DNA of 64,000 nucleotides from Takifugu bimaculatus (GCA_004026145.2 CP034986.1:14494304-14558303), one strand, 5' to 3'; shown: positions 1 to 14,006, counted from the first letter of the stretch. A program made the numbers and translations. The notes: generated from the letters alone by a model not told the origin.

Positions 1-1322
1 GCAGCAAAGATGGAGACGAGAGACTGATGGCATCACTTTGGCCTCCCGGGGGACTCCTGAGACCCTTTTAGGGCTTGTCTCTCTTTCTTTGTCTCTCTCT
101 TTCTCTCTGTTTTCCCACTATCGCCCTCTTCTCTATTTTTCCCTGTTTGCTCTCCTCCCTCTCCCTGTCACACTATCAGGCGGGCCAGCCTCTGCAGTCG
201 ATACAGCCATTAGTAAATAACAGATACATAATTTATTAAATATCCTCAGATACATATTTCAGCATCAAATTACAAGACGGAGAAGAGGAGGGGGAAGCAG
301 GGGCAGGGGACATTGTAGGTGGGGGGCTACGGAGAGACAGACACAAGTTCACACTCAGACGTGTCGCTAACTCTTTCACGTGGACGTAACAGCAAAAATG
401 GCCTTTTCACGCCAGTATACACACCTGTCAAATCTGAAATGAATGTGTCCAATTGTATTTTAAAGCACGCTTCCTCTCAAATACATACAAATGCATTTGC
501 GTCATCACGGCTGTGACACAAAATGGTTTGCAGAAGTTGCAGTTGCACAACGAACGGCTGTACCTCACCACAACCACAAGATTAACCATAATACACACCG
601 TCGCACACACAACAGACTTCCTACCCTCACACACACTTCCTCTGAGGCCTGCTGCCAAAAATGGGGTGTGAATGAGGAACCAGCTGCGTCTGATACAAAA
701 TAAATCACATTTCTTCTTCTTTTAGTTGATCATAATTAAACCTCTATTCTTTAACGTGGGTTTTCCTTGAAGTACACTCGCCATACACTCAAAAGATTAA
801 TTTAAAGGTAGATTTTGATTTAATTTGCTCCTGAAATAAACTTAAAGAACCCAGTGCAATTAAAAATGTATATTTGTGTGTAATTCATGCAGACATTAGA
901 TGAGTAATTAATATAAAACTGATAGACCTTGTTTGTTTTGAAAGCTTTCAATGACCCTTTTTTTCACATTTCCCCTTTTTTTTGCTTGGTTTATTTCTGT
1001 TCAGGTTTCATGTGCAGTCAAAATTGTGCATAAAATCAACTGATAGAAGACTGTTTTTTAAACGCTCATCGCAAAGCTCTTTACATCGGTCTGACTTCCA
1101 CTCTACTCACAGTTTCTCTCCCACATACTAAAATGAGAGTATTTATGCATGTTTGATGCCACTTCAGATAAAAAATCTATCAAGTAATCAAGTTGTCGCT
1201 ATGAAATCGTCACCCCTGCGGCGTTTTGCATATTCACCTCTGCTAACATCATTAAAAACACATCCATTGATGCCACGGCCGCCCACTCGCCCTTAATTAG
1301 TTTGGGCAAACATATCGAGCTG

Positions 1323-1323
<1 letters not shown>

Positions 1324-1373
<50 letters not shown>
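1324..1373. repeat. (CA)n microsatellite
   Basis: An uninterrupted run of about 25 CA units. On the opposite strand it produces a spurious Cys-Val reading frame, which is not a gene. Confidence 0.98.
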
Positions 1374-1375
<2 letters not shown>

Positions 1376-1901
1376 TGTCTGCATTGTAATAAAGCTGAAT
1401 CAGCTGAATATACATGAAATGTTGAACCGCTGCGCTTTTTTCGGAAGCTTGCTTGCTGCATTCTGCGAGAATTTAAGGATTACTTGGCAAATCAAATGCA
1501 ACACATTTAATAGTTTTTCACTTTCAAATCTACTTATTGACCTGATAATCACCTGGAACTGTGCCAATCCACACTTTTAGAATAACTAAAATTAATACTT
1601 AAGAAATTCACTGGATAGCTTCATTTTGTAAAGTAATACTACAAACGTACAACAGTGCAACCAGCTTGCAGAAAGCATGGTCTTTTTCGGTTATACCATA
1701 TGCAAAGCGGTTGTAGATTAACACTCATAAATTATATCTAAGACAGCTCATACTTTGCCTAATCATTTGATATGTGTAATCATAAAGGCTTCCCATTGTT
1801 CCAAAAGATCACTGGACTGCAGATGCTTAAAATCTAAAATACTTTGACAGACACATCATGTAGGCAACCAGCTGACATTAACCAAATCTTTTCCTTATGT
1901 A

Positions 1902-1914
1902 CCACTAGGGGGCA
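1902..1914 (+). promoter_or_regulatory. CTCF-like motif
   Basis: The sequence CCACTAGGGGGCA matches the core of the vertebrate CTCF consensus (CCAC-N-AGGGGGC) in forward orientation. It sits in otherwise featureless intergenic DNA. Only the motif match is seen; occupancy is not known. Confidence 0.4.
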
Positions 1915-2512
1915 TAACACCGGACTGAGTGAGAACACAGGAAATAAACATGAAATAAACACTCAAAGAGCTCGATTTATGTTCAGACCATAGAGGAAAT
2001 TTCCTTCAGAAAAAATAATTTTATATGGTTTTAAACACAAGAGGTTCTCTTGTGCATGAGTGTTTAAAGTCCACATGTTACATCTGACATCAGACATGTC
2101 ATATTTTTCCAAAGAAATCAGGTGTAATTAATTTACACACTACTACCCACAGTATAATGGTACTTGGTGTGTGTGCACAAGACACAATATTTCAGTACAT
2201 GAAACATTACACCCCTTTGATGTTTATCACTCCATCAGACCTGCTGATGTAGACGGGAAGCAAAGGGAATAAAAAGAGGCAAATTGCTTCCATTTTGTTG
2301 TATTTTCAAATACAATAAAATAGCAAGCAGCACTTTCCAACTCTAATATACATAATGCGTGAATTTCCCGAATTTGAGTGGTTTCTCGTATGTTTGCGAG
2401 TGTGTGTCCGAGAGAGTAAATGTGTAAGTGCCTTTGAAGCGCTTCACTCTGCCTCAAGCTGCTGATGGAAAACCTCTCATGTGTCGAAATGACCGCATCA
2501 CTTCTCACTGCC

Positions 2513-2513
2513 C

Positions 2514-2551
<38 letters not shown>

Positions 2552-2557
2552 GCGCGC
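2513..2557. repeat. (CA)n/(CG)n compound microsatellite
   Basis: CA repeats with one AA interruption pass into a short CG run. This explains the opposite Cys-Val reading frame. Confidence 0.95.
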
Positions 2558-3299
2558 AGAGTCACACTCATACATTCCCTTGCGCCTTACCGCTCCACAA
2601 AGCCACAATGCATCTTGGGAACCATTATGGAAACCAGAGACCACCGCAGTGGGCAAAGGACACAAACAGAGGGACAGTGGAGGAGGGCGTGAGAGATAGA
2701 GAGGGGTGATAGAACGGAGAAGAAGATGCCAGCTTCAGCAAACTCTGACAGTGGCGTTGGATTTTGTTCATGTCTGGTTGCTCAGAAATGAGCAGTACGT
2801 TCCTGTTAGCCTGGGCCATGATCGTCTTTCAATGACTTTTCCACCTGGTGAGGAGAAACATTAAAAGGGAGCGTTTAGTAGGAGTTGCAGTAGTGTTTAG
2901 GTGTACTGTACTTTAGTTTTTCCAGGCAAGGTGTAAAAAATATTTACACAGGCGCACAGACTTTCATAAAAAAGAATTGGACCAAATGAGATCACCAGGG
3001 ACATAAAAAGAAAAAAGGAGACGTCGTGGGACTGATTGAACCCTTTAAATCCCAGTGTTGCAGAGTTGCAACAGTACTTTCACCAATTCTAAAGAAAGGC
3101 CTGTCAATGGCTTTTTTTAATTAATATTGGCTAGAATAAGTGTTTATGTTCGTTGCTAGTAATGACGGCTAATGTAAGATTAGCCTGTAATAAAGTTTAT
3201 TTTGTTCCTGGAGAAGCCTTGCACTGAATTCCTACATTTATTGTGCGGTAATCTTATTGTAACATGTATTTTTTACATGTTTTGATGCGTTTCTATGAT

Positions 3300-3445
3300 T
3301 TATAAAAAAAATTATGTCCAAATTTTTGGGGGGCTTGGAACGGATTAGGGCATTTACATGGAAAACACGTCTCTACTTACGTAATTTTCAGGTTACGAAG
3401 CAACTTCTGGAATGAATTAAATTCGTAAGTAGGGGTCCCACTGTA
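3300..3445. mobile_element. end of a MITE-like DNA transposon (pogo-like terminus)
   Basis: The segment ends in TCCCACTGTA, that is, TA plus an inverted CAGTGGGA terminus, preceded by the TTCGTAAGTAGGGG type of sequence that recurs in fish genomes. The tract 'ggaacggattagggcatttacatgg ... cttacgta' also resembles that recurrent repeat. The other end is not clear, so this is probably a degenerate, non-autonomous copy. The family name is from memory and uncertain. Confidence 0.45.
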
Positions 3446-6400
3446 TTTATAGGTCCTGTATGCAGAATTCAAGTAAGAAAAATTCCATAAATATTTTTTG
3501 TGTGTTTATTGCCGTGTCTACAACATGACTCCTGTGCTTTTTTCAGAAACTTGCTTGCTGCATTCTGTTGCTTAGCAAATAAAATGCAGCACAGACAAAC
3601 ACATTTGTCAGATTTAATAGTTTCTCCACTTTCAAATCATCAGTTGAGGTCCTCAGTATCTCCATCGTGACAAAATACCCACCCGTAGTCTCAGCTCCTC
3701 CTCTTCCACCCAAGTCACCCTCCTACCTGCTTGCTTGACCACCATGGGGTGGCCCCCACCTCTCAAACTACCTCCCACATTCAAAATTCAGGTTCTCTCA
3801 CCACCCGTCTTGCTTGGAACACCTAATTGCCATATTTTGATATGGTACTTTTCCCTAAAATTTCATTTTAGGTTCATAGAATCACACAAATGCATATTTA
3901 ATTATTTTGGAAGTCATTCATAAAATTCGATTTTAGGCATTTTATGTCTATGTAATTTTACAACATTGGGCCAGATTACATTACAAAAGAAAACTGCACT
4001 TCTCCCACGGACACAAGTTCTTAATTAAACAAGAATAATTTGCATGTAGCATCTGAAACTCCCTCTATGTTTGCAGATGTGTGTTTTTTAACTTCAAACT
4101 CTATCCTGAGCTGTTTTCCTGAGTATTGTTCAAGTAGCACTATGTAGCATTAGGAGATAGAAAAACAGGCTCTGAAGGCCTGTTGCCTTGTGTGACTGAG
4201 AACCTGTAAGTGCTCTGGGGGGATGCATGTGCTTCTTTTAGTATGATAAGTAAGAAGCAGAATAGACCAGCCAGGCATTGTCGACGAGTGGGCCTGTAAA
4301 GCTCTTGAAAGGACTAAAACGAGATACTGAAGAGGAGACAGGTAAAACTTGGATCCTCTCTCGTTCTGGTGAACAAAAGCAACACCCAAGAGATGGCCAC
4401 CATCTTACAAAAAAAGAACACACTCACTCACGTGGTGACATCAGGGAGCCAAGAGGTCATCGGACTACCAACCCCCCCACTGGATGTACACAGCCATAAT
4501 TGCACATTTCCCACTAAAGACAAAGAGAGGATCCTCACTCATAGATGCCCACATTTCTATAAAATATACTAAAATATATATTTTTAAAAATGTTAAAATA
4601 ATCTTAAAGTTCTATATCAGAGGACCCTTAAACCAATATCTGAGAGGTAAAAGAAAAATTAAAAAAATACAGGTTTAAGTAGAGAAACGACATTAAGTAG
4701 GAGACCGTAGTTGAAAGCTGAACAGAGAAGGGTTGTTGCAGCGCCACAGTTCTCCCAGGCTGCCTGTGGTACTGGCACCATGTGAACCGGAGACTTTAAT
4801 ACGAACTACTGCACTCTGCTGAACCATCAATCACTCATCACTCTCACGCACGTTCCTCCTTTCTTCCTAAGCAATCTCTGATCAGTTCTGCTTTCTCCCT
4901 CTATCCTCTCCAACAACTGTGTGTGTGTAGCTCATTACTAAATTTTCAGGCTTTTGCCGGCCACTAATTTCACATCAGATCATCGTTCCATCCGTTTTTC
5001 CATCGGTGAAGGAAGGAGATGAAAGTGGATGATGCAGCACTGGTAATATGCTGCATTACTGGAAGTAGAGGACGTTGCTAAAATGTCCTGTTGCCTCTCT
5101 CCAGCCTGTTCTCACCTCCTTTCTCATCAGCTTTGCCCCTTGTTTCTGGGGTTTTGTCTTTCTTCCTCTCCCCTGACACCCCAGCCCCTTTTGCCACCCC
5201 TCCAGCTCTGAGTCCAGGGTCTTTCTCCTCTATTTTTAAAATTCATACCTCAGTTTTCCCACTTTTTCTCCACTCTGTGGACCCCCCCCCCTTCCCCCTC
5301 CTCCCCCTGAAATGTGACCTGATCTGTTTGGATCAAGTATCACTTCACTGCTGTAATTAAAGTCCAGTTTACCAAAGCCCAGTATAGAGTCTGATGTCAG
5401 TGTGAGAGGGAATTACTCTCCTCTTCTTCTATTTTCCCTTTATCATGCCTACTAGTTTTTTTCCCTCGACATTTTCTGCTTGTGTTTTAAATGTATTTAT
5501 ACTTTGAGTATATATACTCATACTATACTCACTTTTTCCAATTTTTTTTAAATTCTTTTATTTATTTTCCAGAACAGGCCCCTTAAAACAGTGCCCACAG
5601 TATTTAGGCTGTAATTTATCTCCTGTGCATTTGTTGGAAAATCTGTCTAAAGAAACAAAGAGGGAAATCATACATTCCATTTTTATGAGGTTACGAGGTT
5701 ATTTCGAAAATGAAAAAGATGCACTTTGGTAAATAGCATGAGTTTGAGACATTATTCTAATTCCAATATAATACAGGGAAGATGTAAAGCTCTTATTGTC
5801 TCAGCTCATTCCCTCAGCTGTCCTGGGCTGCTGACTCCTGTCTTTAAAATGACTAATCTGCTCAGTTGAGAGTATGGATCTGGTCAAGCAAAGGCTTCCT
5901 CTGATAGGTCTAATTATAGCGGCTTCGCCTCGATGATATGATCGCCAGGAAGTATCGTCTCCCCTTTTACTCCACTGTGTTGATCACATGACCTGGATTC
6001 ACCTGAGGAGGGCAGATTGATGAACTGGTTCTAATTTCATTAAACTCTGCACAGCCCCGTTAACCTGGATTTTATTTTTTTATTTGTTGTTTTATGTCGC
6101 TCTGCTTTAATCTTTGTTTCTGTCATTCCGTGGAAAATAGCACAAAGAAAAGAGAGCGGAAGAGTGACTCGACTTGGCTCATGGTGCATTTATGCCGTCG
6201 TTGTTGTTTTAATTATAACTCACTCATAATGTGCTTTCAGTGGACTTGTGATGCATTAGGATCATTTTAAATGATGCAGTTTTCACTCTGTGATTGGTGA
6301 AGCACTGTGATTATGTCCATTTGCAGAAAACAACACAGTCACTTCCAATCATTCTGTTGGACAACGGCACACTTTCAGTCACGGAGAGAGTGGAGCCTCT

Positions 6401-9305
6401 CCTCCACTTTCACATCATGGTAAAGACATCAGGAGTGCGCACGTGCTTGCCCAGAGAGGGCAGGAATGACAGCAAGCAGCAGAGTCCCCCTGCCCCTCAA
6501 ACATCTTTTAGAAAATTAGAACTTACAGTGAGCCTTTTTCAGAGAAATACACTGGAAATGTTTTTTTTCCAAGTCTTTTCCATTTTTCAATTCCTGGAGG
6601 ATGTTTCCTCCATCTGTGTCCATGAAATATGCCTTTGTCCTTCCAGCTGAATTGCACGCTTCTCAAATTTCTACCTGTTAATCTTCCCTCTCTGCACCCA
6701 TCAGCAGTACGGTGCTATTGAACTGTTTTCCTAAACCTTGTAATCATTTTAATGATATTTTATCTGTCATACTTTATATGAGTCAGTTGATCAAACATAT
6801 TTTTAATGTAAAAGAGACAAAAAAAACAAACCTTTATTTGGAGTTGAAGCATTACTGTTATTGGGGCTTGTTTAAAGGAAAGGGCTCCGTTGGGAACAGA
6901 TTGTTGTATGATAATATCAGGTTCAGCTGGAGGGAAATGTGAGCAGAAATCTTTAAGAGACAGAGAGGGCCCACACCGATCTCCAGGGCCACTCGTTTCT
7001 GGACTTCTGTGATACCACATTGCTTAGTGCTCAAAGCTTGTTTATTCAGCCACTCCCTGGTGAGTATTACAACACAAGTGTAACAATATTTGTCCATGTG
7101 AACTGTGGACCTCTGAACTTACATACTGGCATTTAGTCAAGCCATATATCCCTAATTAGGTAAACACCCCTTTTTCCTTCCTGGATTTTCCCTTCAACTG
7201 CTTCTGAATGTTACAAAAAAATGACATGTCTTTGCAGTTTATGCACATCCCTGAATTGTATACCTTTGGTCTCCACTCAGTTATGACCTGTTACCGTCTC
7301 CGCATATCCATTTAATTAGAACACAGTTCACAAAAAGAGTTCTTTCTCTCTGTCACTTTGTTTGATTTTTCGGACCTGGGCAAAGCTTCTCCTGGAGTTT
7401 CTCCTCTTGCTGCCGTTCAGTTCCCCAAATGCTGTTTTGGCATCTGGCTGATGTTATTTGTTTGTGTTTGCACATAATCGGTTCCGCTGGGCCGCCTTTA
7501 CACTGGCGTGTCACGACCAAACGTCTAACCATGAGTTAACGGGAGGCCTCACGGGGTCTGAGTGCATCTCTGCATGTGTATGTGAGAGGGAGGGTTTATT
7601 GTGCTTTTAACAATGTGTGCATATATATCTTAAAAACCAAACTGTGTATTTGTGTGTGTTTGTGTGTGTTGTCATTATTTCATTTTGTGCACACGCTTGT
7701 GTGAAACACCGATTCCCTGGAGTGAGTGTGGAATAAATAGTACTGTGTGGCAGGTAAATAAACACACACACACACACACATACCAGCCCTGTCTGTGAAT
7801 TATCCGGGCGAAACCAAACTAGTGTGCACCGAGAGGAGGGTGTTTGCTGGGAGATTCATTTTAACCAGACAGTCAACAGAACTTGGACTCCGATAGGAGA
7901 CTTTAAAGTATAATTGAAGTTAATTAGTTTCCAATCCTTCACTTCCTATATGAGAGAATCATTTCTTTGTTCAGTGTGTCCCTGTGAGCATAGCAATATA
8001 GTTTTGCAGTTTGTCTATAACAACAAAGCTAATCCAGTTATGTCCCAACACTTCTTTTCAACGTTTCCCATCACATCTACATCACTGGTGTAGTTTAGAG
8101 TTTCTATATATAATCAATATTTTCCTTTCACGTACACAAAACATTCATGGATCTAAAAGGTTCCAATTCTAAACACACATTTGGTGTGATAGGCTCAAAT
8201 AAAGAAAGACAAAATCTTATATGTGAGTGGCAGCACAACGTTTAATCATAAATAGTGGAGAGTGCAGCCCAGGTGGTAAAACACTGACAACAGTCGGCGG
8301 GTGTGTGGGTGTGTGTTTGGGAGACACTCGCCCGCAGTAACAGTGATTTCCTGTCAGCCTGCAGCATTACAACAGGATGAATCCTTGTTACTGACAGCGA
8401 CGCATCACAATCGTTTACGATAACAGTCTGACTTTCCAGCCATTTGCCGCCTGACACAAAGTCCGACCAGCTGCACAGTTCTCAGAGACGTCCAGCCTGC
8501 AAGTACAAACAGAAAGAAGTGATTAAATTTGATTTTTTAAAAAATAGTCTAATCTATAAAGTATACCACCACAATGCTGTTAGAGTAAATGAAAGAGGAA
8601 CATAGGGAAGAGAATATAGACCAACATGCATTATGTTACACAAGTTCTGTGTGTTACTGATAAAAATTTAGGTCTGAAAGTCGAGGTAAAGTCCAAGGTT
8701 TCCTCTTGATAAGCACATGTAAAGAGCCACAGAGAGAAGAGAGGAAGGGAAAGCCAGCAGCTTATTCTGCAGGACACGACACACACCCCTAACAGGGCAC
8801 AGCTGGGAAATTTGCCATCTCACAAGTGTATTATGATAATGGGCTCATGTTTCTCCCTTTTATCTATTAAACTTTAATAAGTTTTCAGAAAATGTGAGTG
8901 CAGATGGAAAGCATGTCTATCCAACCTCAATGATCCTAGTAAAAGACCACTAAAATAAAACGTTAAGCTTTCCAATAACTAACCAGGTCTGACCTAAAGA
9001 GGCCGTACCCGAGAGGGTGGATATTGGGGGGGGGGCGTTTTTGTCTTTTACGGTAAATTTCATATCTTTCAATTAGGTCACCTGTCAATGGACTGAGCAG
9101 CCCGATCAGTCCTGTGACTTTGTTGTAATAACTAAACCTGAGCTCCTTCCTGTAGCTGGAACGCTGATATTCCCGTCGCCTCATTAACAAAGCTCAAAAA
9201 CGGGAGTTTTAGTAGCTGCACTCTTTTCATTTACAGTCAATCAACTGTATCGATCATCGCAATGCAATTCGCCGTCTACGAATACAAACACAGACTTGGT
9301 CCATT

Positions 9306-9308
9306 CAC

Positions 9309-9345
<37 letters not shown>

Positions 9346-9422
9346 CACACACACACACACACACACAACCACAGAGATGGATTAGAACACAAAAGGAGAA
9401 ACAAATGCGACCTTTTTGCATG

Positions 9423-9471
<49 letters not shown>

Positions 9472-9485
9472 GTGTGTGTGTGTGT
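9306..9485. repeat. paired (CA)n and (TG)n microsatellites
   Basis: An imperfect CA array (9306-9367) is followed 54 bp later by an imperfect TG array (9421-9485). The two are reverse complements, so single-stranded DNA here could fold into a long hairpin with a loop of about 54 nt. Confidence 0.9.
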
Positions 9486-11388
9486 CTCCCCTAGTGGCTG
9501 TTTGTGTTGAAGGAAGGAAACTTAAATCATCAATTAAAGTAAATAATTAACAAGCTTAGGAATGTATTATTAATGAGACTGAGGGCCTAATTGCCCTCCG
9601 CTTGAAATGGACACATAACACCTGAAGATAGAGACAGAGGTGGAGAGAAAGGGTCAGAGAAATGGGTGAAAGAGGAGAAATAAGAGGAGAAAGAGTTAGA
9701 ATTGAATGACTCTTTGTTTCTGAAAATGACGCACGAGCAATTACAGTAAATACAGCGCATGAATACAGCTCCCGTTTCTTCCACTTTCCTCCATAAATGC
9801 TATTAAATATTTCCTTTCTCCTGGAACTTCATAAGTCAGCCTAGTGCTGCGGACTGTCCAGAAGTGATAACATCCATTCCTTCTTTCATATTTGTTAAAT
9901 GCATTTGCCCGCTTGAAAAAAAGATAAATACTTTGCACCAAATCTGAAGCAACGTCGCTCCATTAAATGTGTATCGAGTGGCCCAGACAGAGGCCTGTTA
10001 ATTGCAGGCAGATTACAGTGAGGGAGGGTTCAGTGTTCAGCATCGGGCCTTTCAACAATCTCTACACACTATTGGATTGAGATCAAGTTGACTGCATTAA
10101 CACCTTGGAACATCTTGAAGCAGCAAAAACACACGACTGTATCAGTGTGAGCCGCTCACAGACTGCAGGGCCGCTCATCTGTTTACACTCAAACACGGTT
10201 AACAGCAGGTTCAATCAATAACTTTTCTCTTATTAGAACAAAATGACACTTCACAGGATTATAATGTGAGAATTGTGTAAAAATGGCTTTTAAAGGAACT
10301 TCCTCTTTAGGACAGTTTGTACAATATAGTCTAAAACTTTATTTTAAAAAAGCGCATTACTTACATATTAATTATTGTAACATGATTTACTTTTGTGGAA
10401 TTTGAAATGAAACCCAGACTCTGGATTACTCACCTTCACACGCTGGCTGTGTGCAAATCAGGATGAAGAGGAATGCGTGCCGACGTCTCAGCTCGGTCTT
10501 GTTAACCAGTCTGCGATCTGGACTTCAAACCTGTTGACTTTGAAGAGAAGCGCCTAATCTTTACAACTGAGGGCGCCGAGTGGGGGCACGGACAGAGAGA
10601 GATAATAGCAGGTGTTGTAAGAGCTGTGCTGAGATACCTGGCAGCGTTATCATCACTGTCCTGTGCGGAAACACCTGTTTCAAGCAAGAATAAATCTGCC
10701 AAAGTTGTCTGAATGTCACAAGGCTGGGGTGGACGTGACCTTACTCCAAAAAATCCATTCAATCAACTTGGGTCAAAGCCAAAGAGGACAAACTTGCGTT
10801 GGTTCCTAAAGTCTTTAAACAGGGCCTTAAAGGCCTCCAAACCCTTTTTTAATCTCTCAGATTGTACGTGGTTGTATGTAGCTATTTGGTGTTATATGGT
10901 AACATTGTTTGGCCTGGTTGCTGCTTCAAAGGCACACATTGCTATTCATTGGATAGGTATAAGAAGATGGGCAGAGCCTTCTGTCTATATTTAGCTTCAT
11001 AATCCTTAAGTATATGAACCACATGTTGCAGCATTAAAGATTTAATAGGTGCAATTAAAGCAAAACGAAAGATCAAAATGAAGAAATTCATTTCACTGTT
11101 AAATGATGTAACCTCAGTTTAATATTGAGGTGAACGGGGGGATGAGAACCCAGACAGACACTTGGACGACATGCAGAAACTCCAGACAGAAATGTTCGAC
11201 CCCATCACCCTCTCGTTGTTCGTGGACAGTGCTAACTGCAGCACAGCACCTTTCAGGTAAAATTAAAAACCAACATTTTGAATAAGTCAAAGTAAAGAGA
11301 AGAAGAATCCCAGAAAATACTTTTTTTTTAAAAGTACGTATCTTAATTTCATTTCATCACTGATTACAGTTGGCTGAAGGCAAGCTGA

Positions 11389-11389
<1 letters not shown>

Positions 11390-11460
<71 letters not shown>
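11390..11460. repeat. (CA)n microsatellite, about 35 units
   Basis: One of the longest perfect CA arrays in the window. It produces a poly Cys-Val reading frame on the minus strand. Confidence 0.98.
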
Positions 11461-11461
<1 letters not shown>

Positions 11462-12346
11462 ACATTCAAACTGAAGGCTCTGTCTCAGTGTGTGTATTAG
11501 CCATATAACTGATGCCGCAACCATTATGTGGTCTGTGGGTTGCTCCCTCTTTCTTCACCTCTCCATTTTCTTCACTAGGCCTCTCTGTCTTTCGCTCTCC
11601 CTCTCTTGGTCAGGACACAGGGAGTTGTGGTTAGGGGGAATTGTGGGAGGAAGAGGCAGAGAAATAAACATCACTTCCCAATGAGATGTCAGATCTTCCT
11701 CATTATCAGCCCAAACCCTTGTTCCGAGTGTCTCTGTGCGTGTGCGCACGTATGATGCGTAACAGTTACCACATACATTTGAGATCACCGTAGGTTTTTG
11801 GTTTTACTCCAGCACGTTATTATTCGGTTGGTTCTTACACAACCTCACAACAACATATCTTGTAATGAGACACCACGCGTTCCATCTGATCATGGCCAGC
11901 TTTCAAACGTCAGTCACCACTATACTCTAATAGTTAACGGTATTTCATTATTCACTGTATTAGTAAATACTCCCACTGTGACCAAAGGTAAATGTTCCGT
12001 ATCCATGTGTGAATGTGAAGGTGGTTATTGTCTGAATCTGAACTACAGTGATTTTCTTTTGAAACATCACTTTTGATACATACTCTTCTTTTTGTCCAGA
12101 ATTATAACATTTCATCTGATGTATTGATTCGTTATTGCAGCACATGTAATCAAATGCTATTCTGACCTCTTTTTTTTTAAAAAAAAGAAAGGTCTGACTG
12201 GTTTATCAGAGCCCTGCTGCTTCACAAAGAGCAGCCAGACAGAGAAATATGAGACATTTTATTTTTCCTCCCTGGTGTCTGCAAGCACTTTAGTAGTTTA
12301 CAGTTACAGTCAACTTCTGACAAGGCAATTAAAATGGGAGCTGGCA

Positions 12347-12348
<2 letters not shown>

Positions 12349-12396
<48 letters not shown>

Positions 12397-12414
12397 AACA
12401 CAAACACACACACA
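12349..12414. repeat. (CA)n microsatellite with CAAACA interruptions
   Basis: A CA array interrupted by AACACA units at its 3' side. It is bracketed by two copies of AAATGGGAGCTGGCA (about 12333 and 12435), so array and flank were probably duplicated together. Confidence 0.92.
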
Positions 12415-13928
12415 CTCTTTCCACTCCCCTGTTTAAATGGGAGCTGGCAAACATTTGGACAGTCCCCGTTCTCTCTCTTTCTCCTTCAGTCTTTTTCTAT
12501 CTCGCACACCCTCAATCTCCCTCAATTACTTCTCTTCTCTTGCCATCTCTCTTCTGTCTCCCCATTTTGTCCACCCCCCCCCACCCTTCAGCCCTCCTGC
12601 CAATGCCAATGCCTAATGGCTTTGAGCAAGGCAGCCTCTCCTCTTCTCATCTCCATCTGAGAGAAATTCAATTGGATTGGAAGCCAATCAATCACGGCAA
12701 GTATCGAGCTGTGATTGGATTTGGCCTGGAATGACCGGGTGAGGTGGGTGGGCTGAGGGGGGGTTGGTTTGATTTTAGTTCTGCTCCAATGAAGGTAAAT
12801 CTGATGTATTATTGCTATAGACGTGGAACTCCAGTGTGTGTGTGTGTGTTTGTGTGTGTGTGCGTTGGTAGGGTGGATTGTGTGTAAGATTGTGGTTGAC
12901 ATGTGTCACAGTTTGAGGTTTTGAAGCAGTGCCAGCCCTGACTGATGTCTGCAGAGGTCCGGCGCTGGCGATCTGTCACAGAGAAATATACTGAGTTTCA
13001 TGTTACATTTCACTTCTCAGACATTAAGCTAATGTGATCAAAAAAGTACTGCTACTGGAGAATAAACTGCATTTTTTAAGTAACGACATCACAAGGGTTG
13101 AAACCTCTGGAGGATCTTGCGTTTGAAGGAAATGCTCATGTGTGTGTGGGATACATAAAAGATTAAGAGCAGCTAATGTTGAGTGTTATACATGACCATG
13201 CCTTTAAGGTTAGAATATTAGCTTCTCCACATTTGGTAACAAATATGAAGATATTGGAAGTGTTCTATATCCCTGGAGTGGTATAATTTTGACATGAGTA
13301 AGTTTATCTTATTATTGTAGCATCAAGTCAATAATTTAAACTAGTTACTATATATATAGCAATAGCCGATTTTAATTAAATATATACATTTCTCATTAAC
13401 CCTCAACCTACCTTGTCCAGAGGCAATAAATTCAACCTAATACTACAGTCAGCCTGAAAAAAAATGGTTATTTTGGTTACTTTTTTATTTCAGCAATCTG
13501 ATAATTATACACAGACCCAGCTCAGATAATAAAGGCACAAAAGTTCTTCATCAAAGTAGAAGTTATTATAATGTCCAGCGCATGAGTGATGGCTGCATTA
13601 GGTCTGTGGAGAACCTCCTCAGTGACAGTTATGATGCTAAAGGATCTCTCTTACTCACTCTCTCTCTCACACACACACACATGCACACGTTTTAGCGGTT
13701 CTGACACCAGCGGTAAACTGCAGCCACAGATTATGCTGTAAGCAGTTGGTCAATACTAATTCACTAACCATAACTTGCTTAGCACTGACCAGTCACCCTG
13801 CATGTGTGTTTTATGTCATCCCTGCAAGTGTGTGTGTGTGTGTGCGCGCGCGAAAGAAAAACCAGAGAGTGTTTACATGTTTCAAGTATAAGTGAATGCA
13901 TGTAGAGTAAAGTTTCTGTGTGTGGTTT

Positions 13929-13931
<3 letters not shown>

Positions 13932-14006
<75 letters not shown>
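13932..14006. repeat. (TG)n microsatellite
   Basis: An imperfect TG array with CG interruptions. The long Thr-His frame on the opposite strand (13779-14180) comes entirely from it. Confidence 0.95.

Larger units (their letters stand above)
1..7760. other. gene-free AT-rich intergenic stretch
   Basis: I see no coding exon here. Reading frames are short, lack family-like sequence, and several are only microsatellite translations. Contents are two CA microsatellites, a transposon end near 3.3-3.45 kb, a CTCF-like motif at 1902-1914, pyrimidine-rich tracts (5.1-5.3 kb) and one block near 5.85-6.03 kb that looks unusually high in complexity. It may be a regulatory or intergenic desert, but nothing in the sequence proves a function. 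Confidence 0.6.

Noticed and set aside
8963..9190. 75-codon minus-strand Arg/Tyr-rich frame
   Set aside because: No recognisable similarity, splice context or promoter; length expected by chance.
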